From Thermus composti (GTDB lineage Bacteria > Deinococcota > Deinococci > Deinococcales > Thermaceae): a stretch of DNA of 64,000 nt. The notes beneath the pieces were generated by a model. It did not search any database. It saw nothing but the letters and a program-made list of their open reading frames with translations, and had not been told where the DNA came from. Made by a program: the position numbers and the translations under genes. Numbering within the stretch: the stretch's first letter is position 1; each line of letters begins with the position of its first letter. Below, piece by piece: positions 1 through 7,661 of this stretch. The stretch spans positions 49,763 to 113,762 of the forward strand of contig NZ_BMPJ01000004.1 of assembly GCF_014647535.1 (NCBI RefSeq), written 5' to 3'.

Positions 1-1120
1 CCCCGGTGGAGCCCAAGACCCTCAGAGAGGAGCGGTCAAAGGCCCGCACGGGCTCTTCCCCGAAGGGGATCAGAGCCCGCACCAGGGTGGGGGAGAGGCC
101 CAGGTGGGTGATGCGGTGGGCCTCCACCATGCGCCAAAGGCGCTCGGGGCCCGGGTGGTCGGGGGCCCCGTCGTAGAGGAAGACCGTGCCCCCAAGGATG
201 AGCCCCCCCAGGATGGCCCAAGGCCCCATCATCCAGCCCAGATCGGTGAACCAGAAGAGCCGGTCCCCCTCCCTCAGGTCAAAGAAGAGGGCCAGGTCCA
301 AGGCCGCCTTCAGGGGGAAGCCCGCGTGGTAGTGGACCGTGCCCTTGGGGCGGCCCGTGGTCCCCGAGGTGTAGATGAGCATAAAGGGGGCCATGCTCTC
401 CATGGCCTCTGGGGGCGGGGCCTCCCCGGAAAGGGCCTCGTAGGCCACCTCCCCCGCCTCCAGGGGCAGGCCGAGCCTTTGGACCACCAGGAGCTTTTCC
501 GTCCCCGAAAGGGCCTGGGTCTTCCGTGCCTCGGGGAGGAGCTCCACCCGCCTGCCCCGCCTGAAAAACCCGTCCTGGACGGCAAGGAGCTTGGCCCCCG
601 CGTCCTTTAGCCGCACCGCCGCCGCCTCGGCGGCGTAGCCCGAGAAGATGGGGATGGCGATGGCCCCAAGCCAGCTTGCCGCGAGAAGAAGGGTGGCGGC
701 CTCGAGGCCCATGGGCATCCAGATCCCCACCCGGTCTTGCCGCCCCACCCCCAGGGCCCTTAGCCCCGCCGCCACCCGGGCCACCTCCCGCCGGAGCTCC
801 TCGTAGGTGAGGGCCCGGAGGTGGCCGTCCTCGGTCTCGTGGATGAGGGCCAAGGCCTCCTTGGGGTGGTCCAAGGCGGCCTCCACCAGGTTTAGCCTCC
901 CCCCCACGAAGAACTTGGGGAAGGGGAAACCCCCCTCTATGGCCTTCCCGTAGGGGGTGCGCCAGGGGAAGGGGAGGTGGTTGAAAAGGGCGCGGTAAAA
1001 GTCCTCGGGCGCCTCCACGCTGTAGCGGTGGAAGGCCCCGTAGTCTTCAAAGCCCAGGGCTGCCATGAAGCGGTAAAGCCGCGTCCCTTCGGGCTCCTTG
1101 GGGTACCAGACGGGTTCCAT
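1..1120 (-). CDS. Acyl-CoA/acetyl-CoA synthetase, ANL superfamily (3' part lies outside the window)
   Basis: This adenylate-forming enzyme would activate a carboxylic acid with ATP and join it to CoA. About 373 N-terminal codons are present and the gene runs off the left edge. The N-terminal region resembles the ACAS_N segment of acetyl-CoA synthetases (residues ~25-85). The AMP-binding signature YTSGTTGRPKG lies at residues 250-260 and is intact, and aromatic residues around 286-300 (FWFTDLGWMMGPW) are typical of acetyl/propionyl-CoA synthetase-like enzymes. The ATG at 1120 interlocks with the kinase stop codon as TGATG, so translation is probably coupled. The substrate cannot be told from the N-terminal half. 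The family assignment is firm. Confidence 0.9.
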   Translation of the reverse strand, partial: MEPVWYPKEPEGTRLYRFMAALGFEDYGAFHRYSVEAPEDFYRALFNHLPFPWRTPYGKAIEGGFPFPKFFVGGRLNLVEAALDHPKEALALIHETEDGHLRALTYEELRREVARVAAGLRALGVGRQDRVGIWMPMGLEAATLLLAASWLGAIAIPIFSGYAAEAAAVRLKDAGAKLLAVQDGFFRRGRRVELLPEARKTQALSGTEKLLVVQRLGLPLEAGEVAYEALSGEAPPPEAMESMAPFMLIYTSGTTGRPKGTVHYHAGFPLKAALDLALFFDLREGDRLFWFTDLGWMMGPWAILGGLILGGTVFLYDGAPDHPGPERLWRMVEAHRITHLGLSPTLVRALIPFGEEPVRAFDRSSLRVLGSTG

Positions 1121-1944
1121 CACTTCCTCCAGAAGAAAAACCGCCTGCCCTTGGGCTTCTCGGGGAGGGTTTCCTGGGGCTTTTCCTCTAGAAGCTCCAA
1201 GAACGCCCCCACGGAGAGGCGCTCCCCGGGCTTTTTGGCCAGGAGGCCCCTCAGGGCCCGGTCCAGCCTGGGGGGCTGGGCGGTGGGGGGTGGGGGGAGG
1301 AGGAGGTGGGCGTTGCGGAGGGCCTCCAAGGTTTTTCCGTGGAAGGGCCTCCGGCCCACCAAAAGCTCGTAGGCCATGACCCCGAAGCTGTAGGCGTCGC
1401 TCTTCTCCGAGGGCCTCTCCCCCAAGAAAAGCTCCGGGGCCAGGTAGGGGGGGCTTCCCGCGTACTCGGGGGAGGGGTCCTCCTTGGCCCTCAGGGTCCC
1501 CAGGTCCCCGAGCTTGTACCCCCCTTCCCCCACGAAGACGTTGGAGGGCTTCACGTCCTGGTGGAGAAGCCCTTTGCCGTGGAGGAAGACCAGGGCCTCG
1601 CCCACCTGGCGGAGGGCCTTGAGGGCCTCCTCCCGGGGGAGGGGGCCCTTTTGCAGCCTCTCCTCCAGGGTCCCTTGGGGGAAGTACTCCAGGGCCAGGA
1701 AGGCTTCCTCCCCGAAGGGAACCCCCCAAAGCCCCCGGACCAGGTGGGGGTGGCGGAGGGAGAGGGAGAAGGAGACCTCCCGCCCGAAGCGCTCGGAAAG
1801 CCTGGGGTCCTCCCGCACCTCCTTCTTGGGGATCTTCAGGGCGACCCGCTCCCCCTTGGGCCCGAGGGCCAGGTAGACCTGGGCCGTCTGCCCGAGGCCC
1901 AGGAGCATCTCCAGCTTGAAGTCCTTGCGGCTTACCCTACTCAA
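1120..1944 (-). CDS. Hanks-type serine/threonine protein kinase, soluble, non-RD
   Basis: This 274-residue protein is essentially only a kinase domain. The Gly-rich loop is GLGQTAQVY (16-24), the ATP lysine is K37 in VALK, the catalytic loop is HQDVKPSN (128-135) with D130, the metal-binding DFG is DLG (147-149), and APE is at 169-171. The usual HRD arginine is glutamine, so regulation by activation-loop phosphorylation may differ. There is no transmembrane segment and no PASTA or other sensor domain; the C-terminus is a short basic tail. It overlaps the upstream UPF0173 gene by 8 bp and the downstream acyl-CoA synthetase start by 3 bp. Its targets are unknown. The operon position makes the synthetase or metallo-hydrolase possible partners (inference). 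Confidence 0.88.
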   Translation of the reverse strand: MSRVSRKDFKLEMLLGLGQTAQVYLALGPKGERVALKIPKKEVREDPRLSERFGREVSFSLSLRHPHLVRGLWGVPFGEEAFLALEYFPQGTLEERLQKGPLPREEALKALRQVGEALVFLHGKGLLHQDVKPSNVFVGEGGYKLGDLGTLRAKEDPSPEYAGSPPYLAPELFLGERPSEKSDAYSFGVMAYELLVGRRPFHGKTLEALRNAHLLLPPPPTAQPPRLDRALRGLLAKKPGERLSVGAFLELLEEKPQETLPEKPKGRRFFFWRK

Positions 1945-2611
1945 GGACCAAGACCTCTCCCGGCTTCAGGGCGTGCCCCTCCACGCCCTTTTCCCGGGCC
2001 TTGGCGGCGAAGGCCTCCCCGTCTTGCTGGATGGGGGGGAGGGTGTTGTAGTGGATGGGCACCACCTTCTTGGGCTTGAGGAGGTCCAGGGCCTTCAGGG
2101 CATCCTCGGGGCCCATGGTGAAGTGGTCCCCGATGGGCAAAAAGGCCAGGTCCAGGCCCACCTCGCCGATGAGGCGCATGTCCGAGAAGAGGGCCGTGTC
2201 CCCGGCGTGGTAGATGCGCTTGCCCCCAAGCTCCACCACCACCCCCATGGGCATCCCCCCGTAGGTGCCGTCGGGGAAGCTAGAGGAGTGCCAGGCGGGG
2301 GTCCACTTGAGCCAGCCCCCCTCAAAGCGGTGGGTGCCGCCGATATTCATGGAGACGCTCTTCGCCCCGTGCTTCTCGGCGTAGGTGGCGATCTCAAAGG
2401 TGGAGACCACCACGCCCCCCTTCTTGGAAAGGGCCACGGCGTCCCCGAAGTGGTCCCCGTGGGCGTGGGTGACCAGGATCAGGTCGGCCTCCACCTCCGC
2501 CACCGAGGCCGCCGCCAGGGGGTTGCCGGTGAGGAAGGGATCTATGATGACCTTGGTCTTCCCGTCGGAAAGCCAGACCGCCGAGTGGCCAAGATACCGG
2601 ACTTCCAACAT
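1937..2611 (-). CDS. UPF0173 metal-dependent hydrolase (metallo-beta-lactamase fold)
   Basis: The 224-residue protein matches the UPF0173 family, which is widespread in bacteria and archaea and of unsettled substrate. The metal-binding HxHxDH motif is seen as HAHGDH at residues 49-54, with further ligands in AWHSS (about 107), HAGDTALF (about 137) and PIHYNT (about 183). I placed the start at the ATG 2611 because AAAGGAGG lies five bases upstream; an in-frame GTG at 2617 would leave no spacing to that site. I recall the T. thermophilus counterpart as TTHA1283, near the V-ATPase genes there too. It sits between two small unknown genes and the kinase in the same operon. Confidence 0.92.
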   Translation of the reverse strand: MLEVRYLGHSAVWLSDGKTKVIIDPFLTGNPLAAASVAEVEADLILVTHAHGDHFGDAVALSKKGGVVVSTFEIATYAEKHGAKSVSMNIGGTHRFEGGWLKWTPAWHSSSFPDGTYGGMPMGVVVELGGKRIYHAGDTALFSDMRLIGEVGLDLAFLPIGDHFTMGPEDALKALDLLKPKKVVPIHYNTLPPIQQDGEAFAAKAREKGVEGHALKPGEVLVLE

Positions 2612-2632
2612 GGACACCTCCTTTAAGGGCCA

Positions 2633-2992
2633 CTATACCGGAGGTCTGGCCCCTTGGGAAAGGGCGCGCTCCAAAAGGAGGAAAAAGACGCCTTCCAGGA
2701 TGCGGCCAAAGGCCCTCTCCCCCCATTTTTCCCCGGGGGGGAGGGAGAGGCTGAGTTCCAGCTCCAGCACCGCGCCCCCCTCCCCGGGCCAGAGCCGGCC
2801 CGCCACCCGGAGGGAGGGGGGTGGGAGGGGGAGGGGCTTAAGGCGGTTTCCCTCCAGCCTCGAGGCGAAGGGAAGCTCCAAAAGGCCCAGTACCGGGTTT
2901 TCCTGGCGCAAAACCCCCTTTAACCTTTCCCCTTCCAGGGCAAGCTCCAGGGGGAGGCCGGATAGGCCCGTGAGGGGAAGCCTTAGCCTCAT
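2633..2992 (-). CDS. Conserved small protein of unknown function (possibly DUF3809)
   Basis: This is a 119-residue, leucine-rich protein with no motif I can assign. The pattern of alternating hydrophobic residues suggests a beta-rich fold: an N-terminal strand pair (RLRLPLTG), then LRVAGRLW and a run LELELSLSLPPGEKWG typical of SRPBCC-like beta sheets, ending in a helix (FGRILEGVFFLLLERAL). I chose the ATG at 2992 because it interlocks with the preceding stop as ATGA; a GTG at 3004 is possible. I believe Thermus genomes carry a DUF3809 protein at this place, but I could not confirm it. It is probably real because it is packed between two coupled genes. Confidence 0.7.
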   Translation of the reverse strand: MRLRLPLTGLSGLPLELALEGERLKGVLRQENPVLGLLELPFASRLEGNRLKPLPLPPPSLRVAGRLWPGEGGAVLELELSLSLPPGEKWGERAFGRILEGVFFLLLERALSQGARPPV

Positions 2993-3198
2993 CCCTCCAC
3001 CCACTCCACCCGGATCCGTCCCGCCTCCAGGAGGCGGCGGGCTTCCAGGTCGGAGACGTTGAGAAGCCGGGGGAGTTCCCCGAAGCGGGGGGTGGCCGAG
3101 GCCAGGCCTACCCGCACCACCAAAACCTCCTCCTCCTCGGCCCGGCCGATCCGCCAGACCAGGTGCTGGCCTAAGGTGTCCAAGAGGTCCCGCTCCAC
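2989..3198 (-). CDS. Small conserved protein of unknown function (possibly DUF3248)
   Basis: This 69-residue acidic/basic protein starts at a GTG only four bases after the rlmO stop. It has one amphipathic N-terminal helix (LLDTLGQHLVWRI), a central strand-like region (EEVLVVRVGLAS) and a C-terminal LEARRLLEAGRIRVEWVEG that could be a helix plus strand. No catalytic motif is visible. It ends interlocked with the next gene (ATGA). I tentatively associate it with the DUF3248 family of Deinococcus-Thermus. The function is unknown; its tight position behind an rRNA methyltransferase gives no clear clue. Confidence 0.68.
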   Translation of the reverse strand: MERDLLDTLGQHLVWRIGRAEEEEVLVVRVGLASATPRFGELPRLLNVSDLEARRLLEAGRIRVEWVEG

Positions 3199-3202
3199 CC
3201 CT

Positions 3203-4351
3203 TCAGTCTACGGCTTCCAGGAGGGCGAACTTCAGGTAGTGGGTCTCCGGGTGGGTGAGGAGGACGGGGTGGTCAAAGGGCTGGCCCCGCTTTTCCAGGA
3301 CCCGGAAGGCGCGGTGGGCGTCCTGGGCCGCTTCCAGGAGCATCTGGTAGAAGAGGGGCTCGGTCATGTGGTGGCTGCAGCTAGCCGTGGCCAAGACTCC
3401 TTGCGGCTTTAGGAGCTTCATGGCCCGCAGGTTCACTTCCTTGTAGGCCCGGTAGGCCCGTTCCACGTCCTTCTTCCCCTTGGCGAAGGCCGGGGGGTCC
3501 AGGACGATGAGGTCAAACCGCTCCCCCGCCCTTTCCAGCTCCCTCAGGAGGTCAAAGGCGTTGGCCTCGAGGGTCTTCAGGGAAAGCCCGTTGAGCCGGG
3601 CGTTCTCCTCAGCCCGCTTGAGGGCCTCGGCGGAGGAGTCCACGCTGATCACCTCCTGGAAGCCCAAGGCCAGGTGGAGGCCGAAGCCCCCGGCGTAGCT
3701 GAAGACGTCCAGGGCCCTTTCCCCTTGGAAGCGCTCCATGAGGATGCGGTTTCCCCGCTGGTCCAGGTAGGCCCCGGTTTTCTGCCCTTCCTTGAGGTCC
3801 ACCCAGTAGCGCACCCGCCCTTCCCTCACCGCCACCCTCTCGGGCACCTCCCCCAGGAGGGGGCGGACGTAGAGGGGAAGCCCCTCTAAGGCCCGGGCCT
3901 TGGCGTCGTTCTTGGCCAGGACGCTTCGGGCCAGGAGCCTAAGCCTTTCCGCCACCTCGGGCAGGAGGTCCTCCCAAGCGTAGGCCGTGGCCTGGACCAC
4001 GGCGTGGCCCGCGTAGTAGTCCACCACGAGCCCGGGGAGGAGGTCCCCCTCGGCGTGGGCCAGGCGGAAGCCCCCTTCCGGCTCCCCCTCCAGGTGGGGA
4101 AGGCGGCGCCTTAAGGCCCGGTCCAGATTTTCTAGGAGGGCCTCCTTGGGCTCGGGGTGGGGAAGGAAGCGGAAGGCCCGCACCGTGAGGTCGCTTTGGG
4201 GGTTGTAGAGGGCCAGGGCCAGGAAGCGCTTGCCCCAGTAGACGGGGTAAAGCCCGGGGGCCTCGGGCCCCGAGACCACGTCCCGTCGGAAGACCCATAG
4301 GTGGCGGGCAAGGAGGCGCCTTGCCCCGCGTTCGTTGACGAGAATCCTCAC
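3203..4351 (-). CDS. rlmO: 23S rRNA m5C methyltransferase, RlmO/RlmI-like
   Basis: This SAM-dependent RNA cytosine-C5 methyltransferase has 382 residues. An N-terminal PUA domain occupies about 1-70. Methyltransferase motifs follow: SAM site [10 protein letters not shown] (215-224), acidic motif SVDSS (236-240), motif IV DPPAF (285-289) and the catalytic-cysteine motif TASCSHH with C325. T. thermophilus TTHA1280, in my memory also 382 residues and next to the V-ATPase operon, was named RlmO and modifies C1942 of 23S rRNA. RlmI (C1962) is the alternative. The GTG start at 4351 lies six bases after a TATACT -10 element with no clear Shine-Dalgarno, so the mRNA is probably leaderless. It is divergent from the ATPase operon. 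Confidence 0.9.
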   Translation of the reverse strand: MRILVNERGARRLLARHLWVFRRDVVSGPEAPGLYPVYWGKRFLALALYNPQSDLTVRAFRFLPHPEPKEALLENLDRALRRRLPHLEGEPEGGFRLAHAEGDLLPGLVVDYYAGHAVVQATAYAWEDLLPEVAERLRLLARSVLAKNDAKARALEGLPLYVRPLLGEVPERVAVREGRVRYWVDLKEGQKTGAYLDQRGNRILMERFQGERALDVFSYAGGFGLHLALGFQEVISVDSSAEALKRAEENARLNGLSLKTLEANAFDLLRELERAGERFDLIVLDPPAFAKGKKDVERAYRAYKEVNLRAMKLLKPQGVLATASCSHHMTEPLFYQMLLEAAQDAHRAFRVLEKRGQPFDHPVLLTHPETHYLKFALLEAVD

Positions 4352-4357
4352 CGCTTC

Positions 4358-4363
4358 AGTATA
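4358..4363 (-). promoter_or_regulatory. -10 element of the rlmO operon (leaderless)
   Basis: On the minus strand TATACT is followed by six bases and then the GTG of rlmO, placing the transcription start at or within a base of the start codon. No convincing -35 is seen 17 bases upstream. It lies back to back with the ATPase promoter. Confidence 0.65.
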
Positions 4364-4378
4364 CTTAAGCGGGGTTGG

Positions 4379-4407
4379 TTGACGGAGCCCCCTAAGGCCG
4401 GTAAGAT
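4379..4407 (+). promoter_or_regulatory. Sigma-A promoter of the V/A-ATPase operon
   Basis: TTGACG (4379-4384) and TAAGAT (4402-4407) are separated by exactly 17 bases. The predicted start near 4414 gives a leader of about 39 nt containing a strong Shine-Dalgarno (AGGGAGGGG, 4442-4450) before atpG. This is the best-formed promoter at the left end of the window. Confidence 0.75.
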
Positions 4408-4452
4408 ACCCGGCGGGCGCGGATTGCGCATCTTTTCACATAGGGAGGGGCG

Positions 4453-4767
4453 ATGGGAGGCTTGGGACTTATCAAGAGCCTAGCGGAGAAGGAGAAGGAG
4501 CTCCTTTCCCGCCTCGAGGCCGCCAAGAAGGAGGCGGAGGAGCTTCTGAAGCGGGCCGAGGCCGAGGCCAAGGCCCTCTTGGAGGAGGCGGAGGCCAAGG
4601 CCAAGGCCTTGGAGGAGGCATCCAAGGCGAAGGAGGCCCAGGAGACCGAGGCCCTCCTCGCCCGGTACCGGGAGAAGGCGGAGGCCGAGGCCAAGGCGGT
4701 GAAGGAGCGGGGCCTCGCCCGCCTGGAGGAGGCGGTGGCCCTGGTCCTGAAGGAGGTCCTGCCGTGA
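4453..4767 (+). CDS. atpG: V/A-type ATP synthase peripheral stalk subunit G
   Basis: This 104-residue protein forms the peripheral stalk as a long coiled-coil heterodimer with subunit E and holds the A3B3 head against subunit I. Almost the whole sequence is an Ala/Glu/Lys/Arg-rich helix with repeated EAEAKAKALEEA-type heptads (residues ~10-85), no membrane segment and no signal peptide. It begins the operon, with SD AGGGAGGGG just upstream. Its stop overlaps the GTG of atpI (GTGA). Identity rests mainly on helix composition and on gene order, which matches the Thermus ATPase operon, rather than on unique motifs. Confidence 0.9.
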   Translation: MGGLGLIKSLAEKEKELLSRLEAAKKEAEELLKRAEAEAKALLEEAEAKAKALEEASKAKEAQETEALLARYREKAEAEAKAVKERGLARLEEAVALVLKEVLP

Positions 4768-6722
4768 TCGCCCCCATGGAGAAGCTGGTCCTGGCCGGCC
4801 CCAAGGGGCGGGCCAAGGAGCTTCTCCAAAGCCTCCAGCAGGCGGGGGTGGTCCACCTGGAGACCCTCCGGGTGGAGGTCCTTCCCGAGTACAAGCTTTC
4901 CCCGGAGGAGCGGGAGGAGCTTAGGCAGTGGGAGACGGTGGCCGCCGGGGCGGAGCACACCCTGGCCCTCCTGGGCCAGGAGCCCGAGCCTTCCCGCCCC
5001 TTCCCCGAGGGGCTCGAGGCCGCCCTAAAGGCCCTCGCCCCCATCCAGAGCCACGCCGAGGGGCTTGCCCGCCAGCGGCAGGAGCTGGAGGAGGAGCTCG
5101 CTTTGGCCCAGGCTTACCTGGAGCCTTTGGAAAGGCTTGCCTCCATGGCCCACGGCCTAGACCAAAGCCCCTTTTTCCGGGTCTATCCCTTCCTCCTCAC
5201 GGAAAGGGAGCTTCCCCTGGTGGAGGAAGCTCTGAGGAAGGCCCTGGAGGACCGCTACATCCTCGCCACCGAGCCCCACGCCAAGGGGCTTGCCGCCCTC
5301 CTGGTGGTCCACCGGCGGGACCAGGAGGCGGCCAAGGCGGCTCTCTCCCGGGCGGGGGTGGCGGAGCTAAGGCTTCCCGGGGCCTACGGCGAGCTTCCCC
5401 TTTCTCAGGCGGCCAGGCGGCTTAGGGAGCGGGCGGAGGCCGCCCCCAAGGAGCTTTCCGAGGTGCGGCAGGCGCTTCACAAGCTGGCCCGGGAGTCGGC
5501 CCCCACCCTGAAGAGCCTCTGGACCCGGGCCAAGGACGAGGTGGCCCGGCTCAAGGCCTTGGAGGAGCTGGCCGCAGGCCGCTTCGGCTTCGCCCTTTTG
5601 GGGTATGTCCCGGTGAAGGCCAAGCCCAAGGTGGAGGAGGCCCTTGCCCGCCACAAGGAGCACGTGGTCTACGCCTTTGAGCCGGTGGACGAGCACCACG
5701 AGGCGGACCGCATCCCCGTGGCCCTGGACAACCCCCCTTGGGCCAAGCCCTTTGAACTCCTGGTGAGCTTCCTCAACACCCCCAAGTACGGGACCTTTGA
5801 TCCCACGCCGGTGGTCCCCATCTTCTTCCCCTTCTGGTTCGGGATGATCGTGGGGGACATCGGCTACGCCCTCCTCTTCTACCTGGTGGGGCGGTGGCTT
5901 TCCGGCTACGTGAAGCGGAACGAGCCTTTGGTCATAGACCTCTTCGCCTTGAAGCTGAAGCCCCAGGTGATCGGCAAGCTGGTCTACATCCTGAACTGGA
6001 TGGTCTTCTGGACCGTCCTCTGGGGCGTGGTGTACGGGGAGTTCTTCGGCACCTTCCTGGAGCACCTCGGGGTCTTCGGCACGCCGGAGCACCCCGGGCT
6101 CATCCCCATCCTGATCCACCGCATAGACACCGCCAAGACCGCCAACCTCCTCATCCTCCTTTCCGTGGCCTTCGGGGTGGTGATGGTCTTCTACGGCCTC
6201 CTCCTTAGGGCCTACCTGGGCCTCAAACACCGCCACATGGCCCACTTCTGGGAGGGGGTGGGGTATTTGGGCGGGCTCGTGGGGGTTCTGGCCCTGGCCG
6301 CCTCCTACCTGGGGAACCTCCAGGCGGGCTGGCTTAGCGGTCTCATGTACCTGGGGTTTGCGGTCTTTTTGGTGGCTGTCCTCATGAGCCGGATCTGGCT
6401 CATGATCCCGGAGATCTTCACCCAGGCGGGGCACATCCTCTCCCACATCCGTATCTACGCCGTGGGGGCGGCGGGCGGGATCCTGGCCGGCCTCCTCACG
6501 GATGTGGGCTTCGCCCTGGCGGAGCGTTTTGGGCTCATCGGAGTCCTTTTGGGCATCGCGGTGGCGGGGCTTTTGCACCTTCTCATCCTCGCCCTCACCA
6601 CCTTGGGGCACATGCTCCAGCCCATCCGTTTGATCTGGGTGGAGTTCTTCACCAAGTTCGGTTTCTACGAGGAGAACGGCAGGCCTTACCGGCCGTTCGC
6701 TAGCGTCCGCGAGGGCGCTTAA
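4764..6722 (+). CDS. atpI: V/A-type ATP synthase membrane subunit I (a-subunit homologue)
   Basis: This 652-residue stator subunit forms the two half-channels for proton passage next to the K ring. The first ~320 residues are cytoplasmic with coiled-coil arms that bind the E/G stalks. The rest contains about eight membrane helices, beginning near FFPFWFGMIVGDIGYALLFY. The two arginines known to be essential in T. thermophilus fall at identical numbers here: R563 (SHIRIYAV) and R622 (QPIRLIW). This supports the GTG start at 4764 (SD AAGGAGGT six bases upstream) over the ATG at 4776. It overlaps atpG by 4 bp. Confidence 0.97.
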   Translation: MIAPMEKLVLAGPKGRAKELLQSLQQAGVVHLETLRVEVLPEYKLSPEEREELRQWETVAAGAEHTLALLGQEPEPSRPFPEGLEAALKALAPIQSHAEGLARQRQELEEELALAQAYLEPLERLASMAHGLDQSPFFRVYPFLLTERELPLVEEALRKALEDRYILATEPHAKGLAALLVVHRRDQEAAKAALSRAGVAELRLPGAYGELPLSQAARRLRERAEAAPKELSEVRQALHKLARESAPTLKSLWTRAKDEVARLKALEELAAGRFGFALLGYVPVKAKPKVEEALARHKEHVVYAFEPVDEHHEADRIPVALDNPPWAKPFELLVSFLNTPKYGTFDPTPVVPIFFPFWFGMIVGDIGYALLFYLVGRWLSGYVKRNEPLVIDLFALKLKPQVIGKLVYILNWMVFWTVLWGVVYGEFFGTFLEHLGVFGTPEHPGLIPILIHRIDTAKTANLLILLSVAFGVVMVFYGLLLRAYLGLKHRHMAHFWEGVGYLGGLVGVLALAASYLGNLQAGWLSGLMYLGFAVFLVAVLMSRIWLMIPEIFTQAGHILSHIRIYAVGAAGGILAGLLTDVGFALAERFGLIGVLLGIAVAGLLHLLILALTTLGHMLQPIRLIWVEFFTKFGFYEENGRPYRPFASVREGA

Positions 6723-6737
6723 AGGGAGGGAAGAAGG

Positions 6738-7037
6738 ATGATGAAGAAGCTTCTGGTTCTGGTTCTTGCGGTGTTCGGCGCGTTGGCTTTGGCGGCGGAA
6801 GAGGCGGCGGCCTCCTCTGGGCTTGACCGGGGGCTCATCGCCGTGGGCATGGGGCTTGCGGTGGGGCTAGCCGCCCTGGGCGCGGGCGTGGCCCAGGCCC
6901 GTATCGGTGCGGCGGGCGTGGGGGCCATCGCCGAGGACCGGAGCAACTTCGGTGCCGCCCTCATCTTCCTCCTCCTGCCCGAGACCCTGGTGATCTTCGG
7001 TTTCCTCATCGCCATCATCCTGAACGGCAGGCTCTAA
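6738..7037 (+). CDS. atpK: V/A-type ATP synthase rotor-ring subunit K (proteolipid c/L)
   Basis: The ring-forming proteolipid carries protons through the membrane. The 99-residue precursor has a cleavable signal peptide (residues 1-19, ending LALA) and two membrane helices (about 31-54 and 72-96). E82 in LLPETLVIFG is the proton-carrying glutamate; after removal of 19 residues it becomes E63, the number known for the T. thermophilus ring. This is a two-helix, bacterial-size proteolipid in an archaeal-type enzyme. SD GGGAGGGAAGAAGG is nearby. A GC-rich hairpin with a T-run follows directly (7048-7076) and may raise its expression over the distal genes. Confidence 0.97.
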   Translation: MMKKLLVLVLAVFGALALAAEEAAASSGLDRGLIAVGMGLAVGLAALGAGVAQARIGAAGVGAIAEDRSNFGAALIFLLLPETLVIFGFLIAIILNGRL

Positions 7038-7047
7038 GGGACGCCTG

Positions 7048-7076
7048 GGCCCCGCCCTTTGGGGGTGGGGCCTTTT
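7048..7076 (+). terminator. Intra-operon hairpin/attenuator between atpK and atpE
   Basis: Ten base pairs (7048-7057 with 7063-7072, one G-U), a five-base loop TTTGG and TTTTC afterwards give an intrinsic-terminator shape inside the operon. Because the rotor ring needs about a dozen copies of K per enzyme, partial termination or 3'-end protection here would favour K. The structure is seen; the role is inferred. Confidence 0.7.
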
Positions 7077-7091
7077 CCCTAAGGAGGCGAG

Positions 7092-7658
7092 ATGTCCAAA
7101 CTGGAAAGCATCCTAACCCAGGAGGTGGAGGCCGAGATCCGGTCCATCCTGGAGGAGGCCAAGGCCAAGGCGGAGGCCCTTAAAGAGGAGGCCAAGGCCA
7201 AGGCGGAGGCCCTTCTGGCCGCTAAGGAGCGGGCCCTAAAGGCCCAGTACCAGGCGGCCCTCCGCCGGGCGGAAAGCGCCGGGGAGCTCCTTTTGGCCAC
7301 GCGGCGCGCCGAGGCCAAGGGGGAGGTGCTGGAGGCGGTGAAGGCCAAGGCCCTGGAGGTCCTAAGGGCGCTTCCCCAAAAGCCCGAGTGGCCCGAGGTG
7401 GTGCGGAAGCTGGCCCTGGAGGCCCTCTCCGCCCTTCCCGCCCCCCAGGCCCTGGCCTCCCACCCGGAGAACCTGCCCCACCTGGAGGCCTTGGCCCGGG
7501 AGAAGGGCCTTTCCCTTAAGGAGGACCCCGCCTTGCGCCTGGGGGTCCGGGTCATGGGTGGGGACGGGAAGACCCAGGTGGAAAACAACCTGGAGGCTCG
7601 GTTGGATCGGGCCTGGGATACCCTCTCTTCCCGGGTGGCCCAGGTCCTTTGGGGCTAG
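7092..7658 (+). CDS. atpE: V/A-type ATP synthase peripheral stalk subunit E
   Basis: The 188 residues equal the T. thermophilus subunit E length. The N-terminal ~90 residues form a long charged helix (EEAKAKAEALKEEAKAKAEA repeat style) that pairs with subunit G. The C-terminal half is a globular alpha/beta domain (LEALAREKGLSLKEDPALRLGVRVMG) that binds the tops of the A/B subunits. An SD AAGGAGG lies five bases before the ATG. It is the first gene after the internal hairpin. Assignment is by length, domain pattern and order. Confidence 0.95.
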   Translation: MSKLESILTQEVEAEIRSILEEAKAKAEALKEEAKAKAEALLAAKERALKAQYQAALRRAESAGELLLATRRAEAKGEVLEAVKAKALEVLRALPQKPEWPEVVRKLALEALSALPAPQALASHPENLPHLEALAREKGLSLKEDPALRLGVRVMGGDGKTQVENNLEARLDRAWDTLSSRVAQVLWG

Positions 7659-7661
7659 GCC

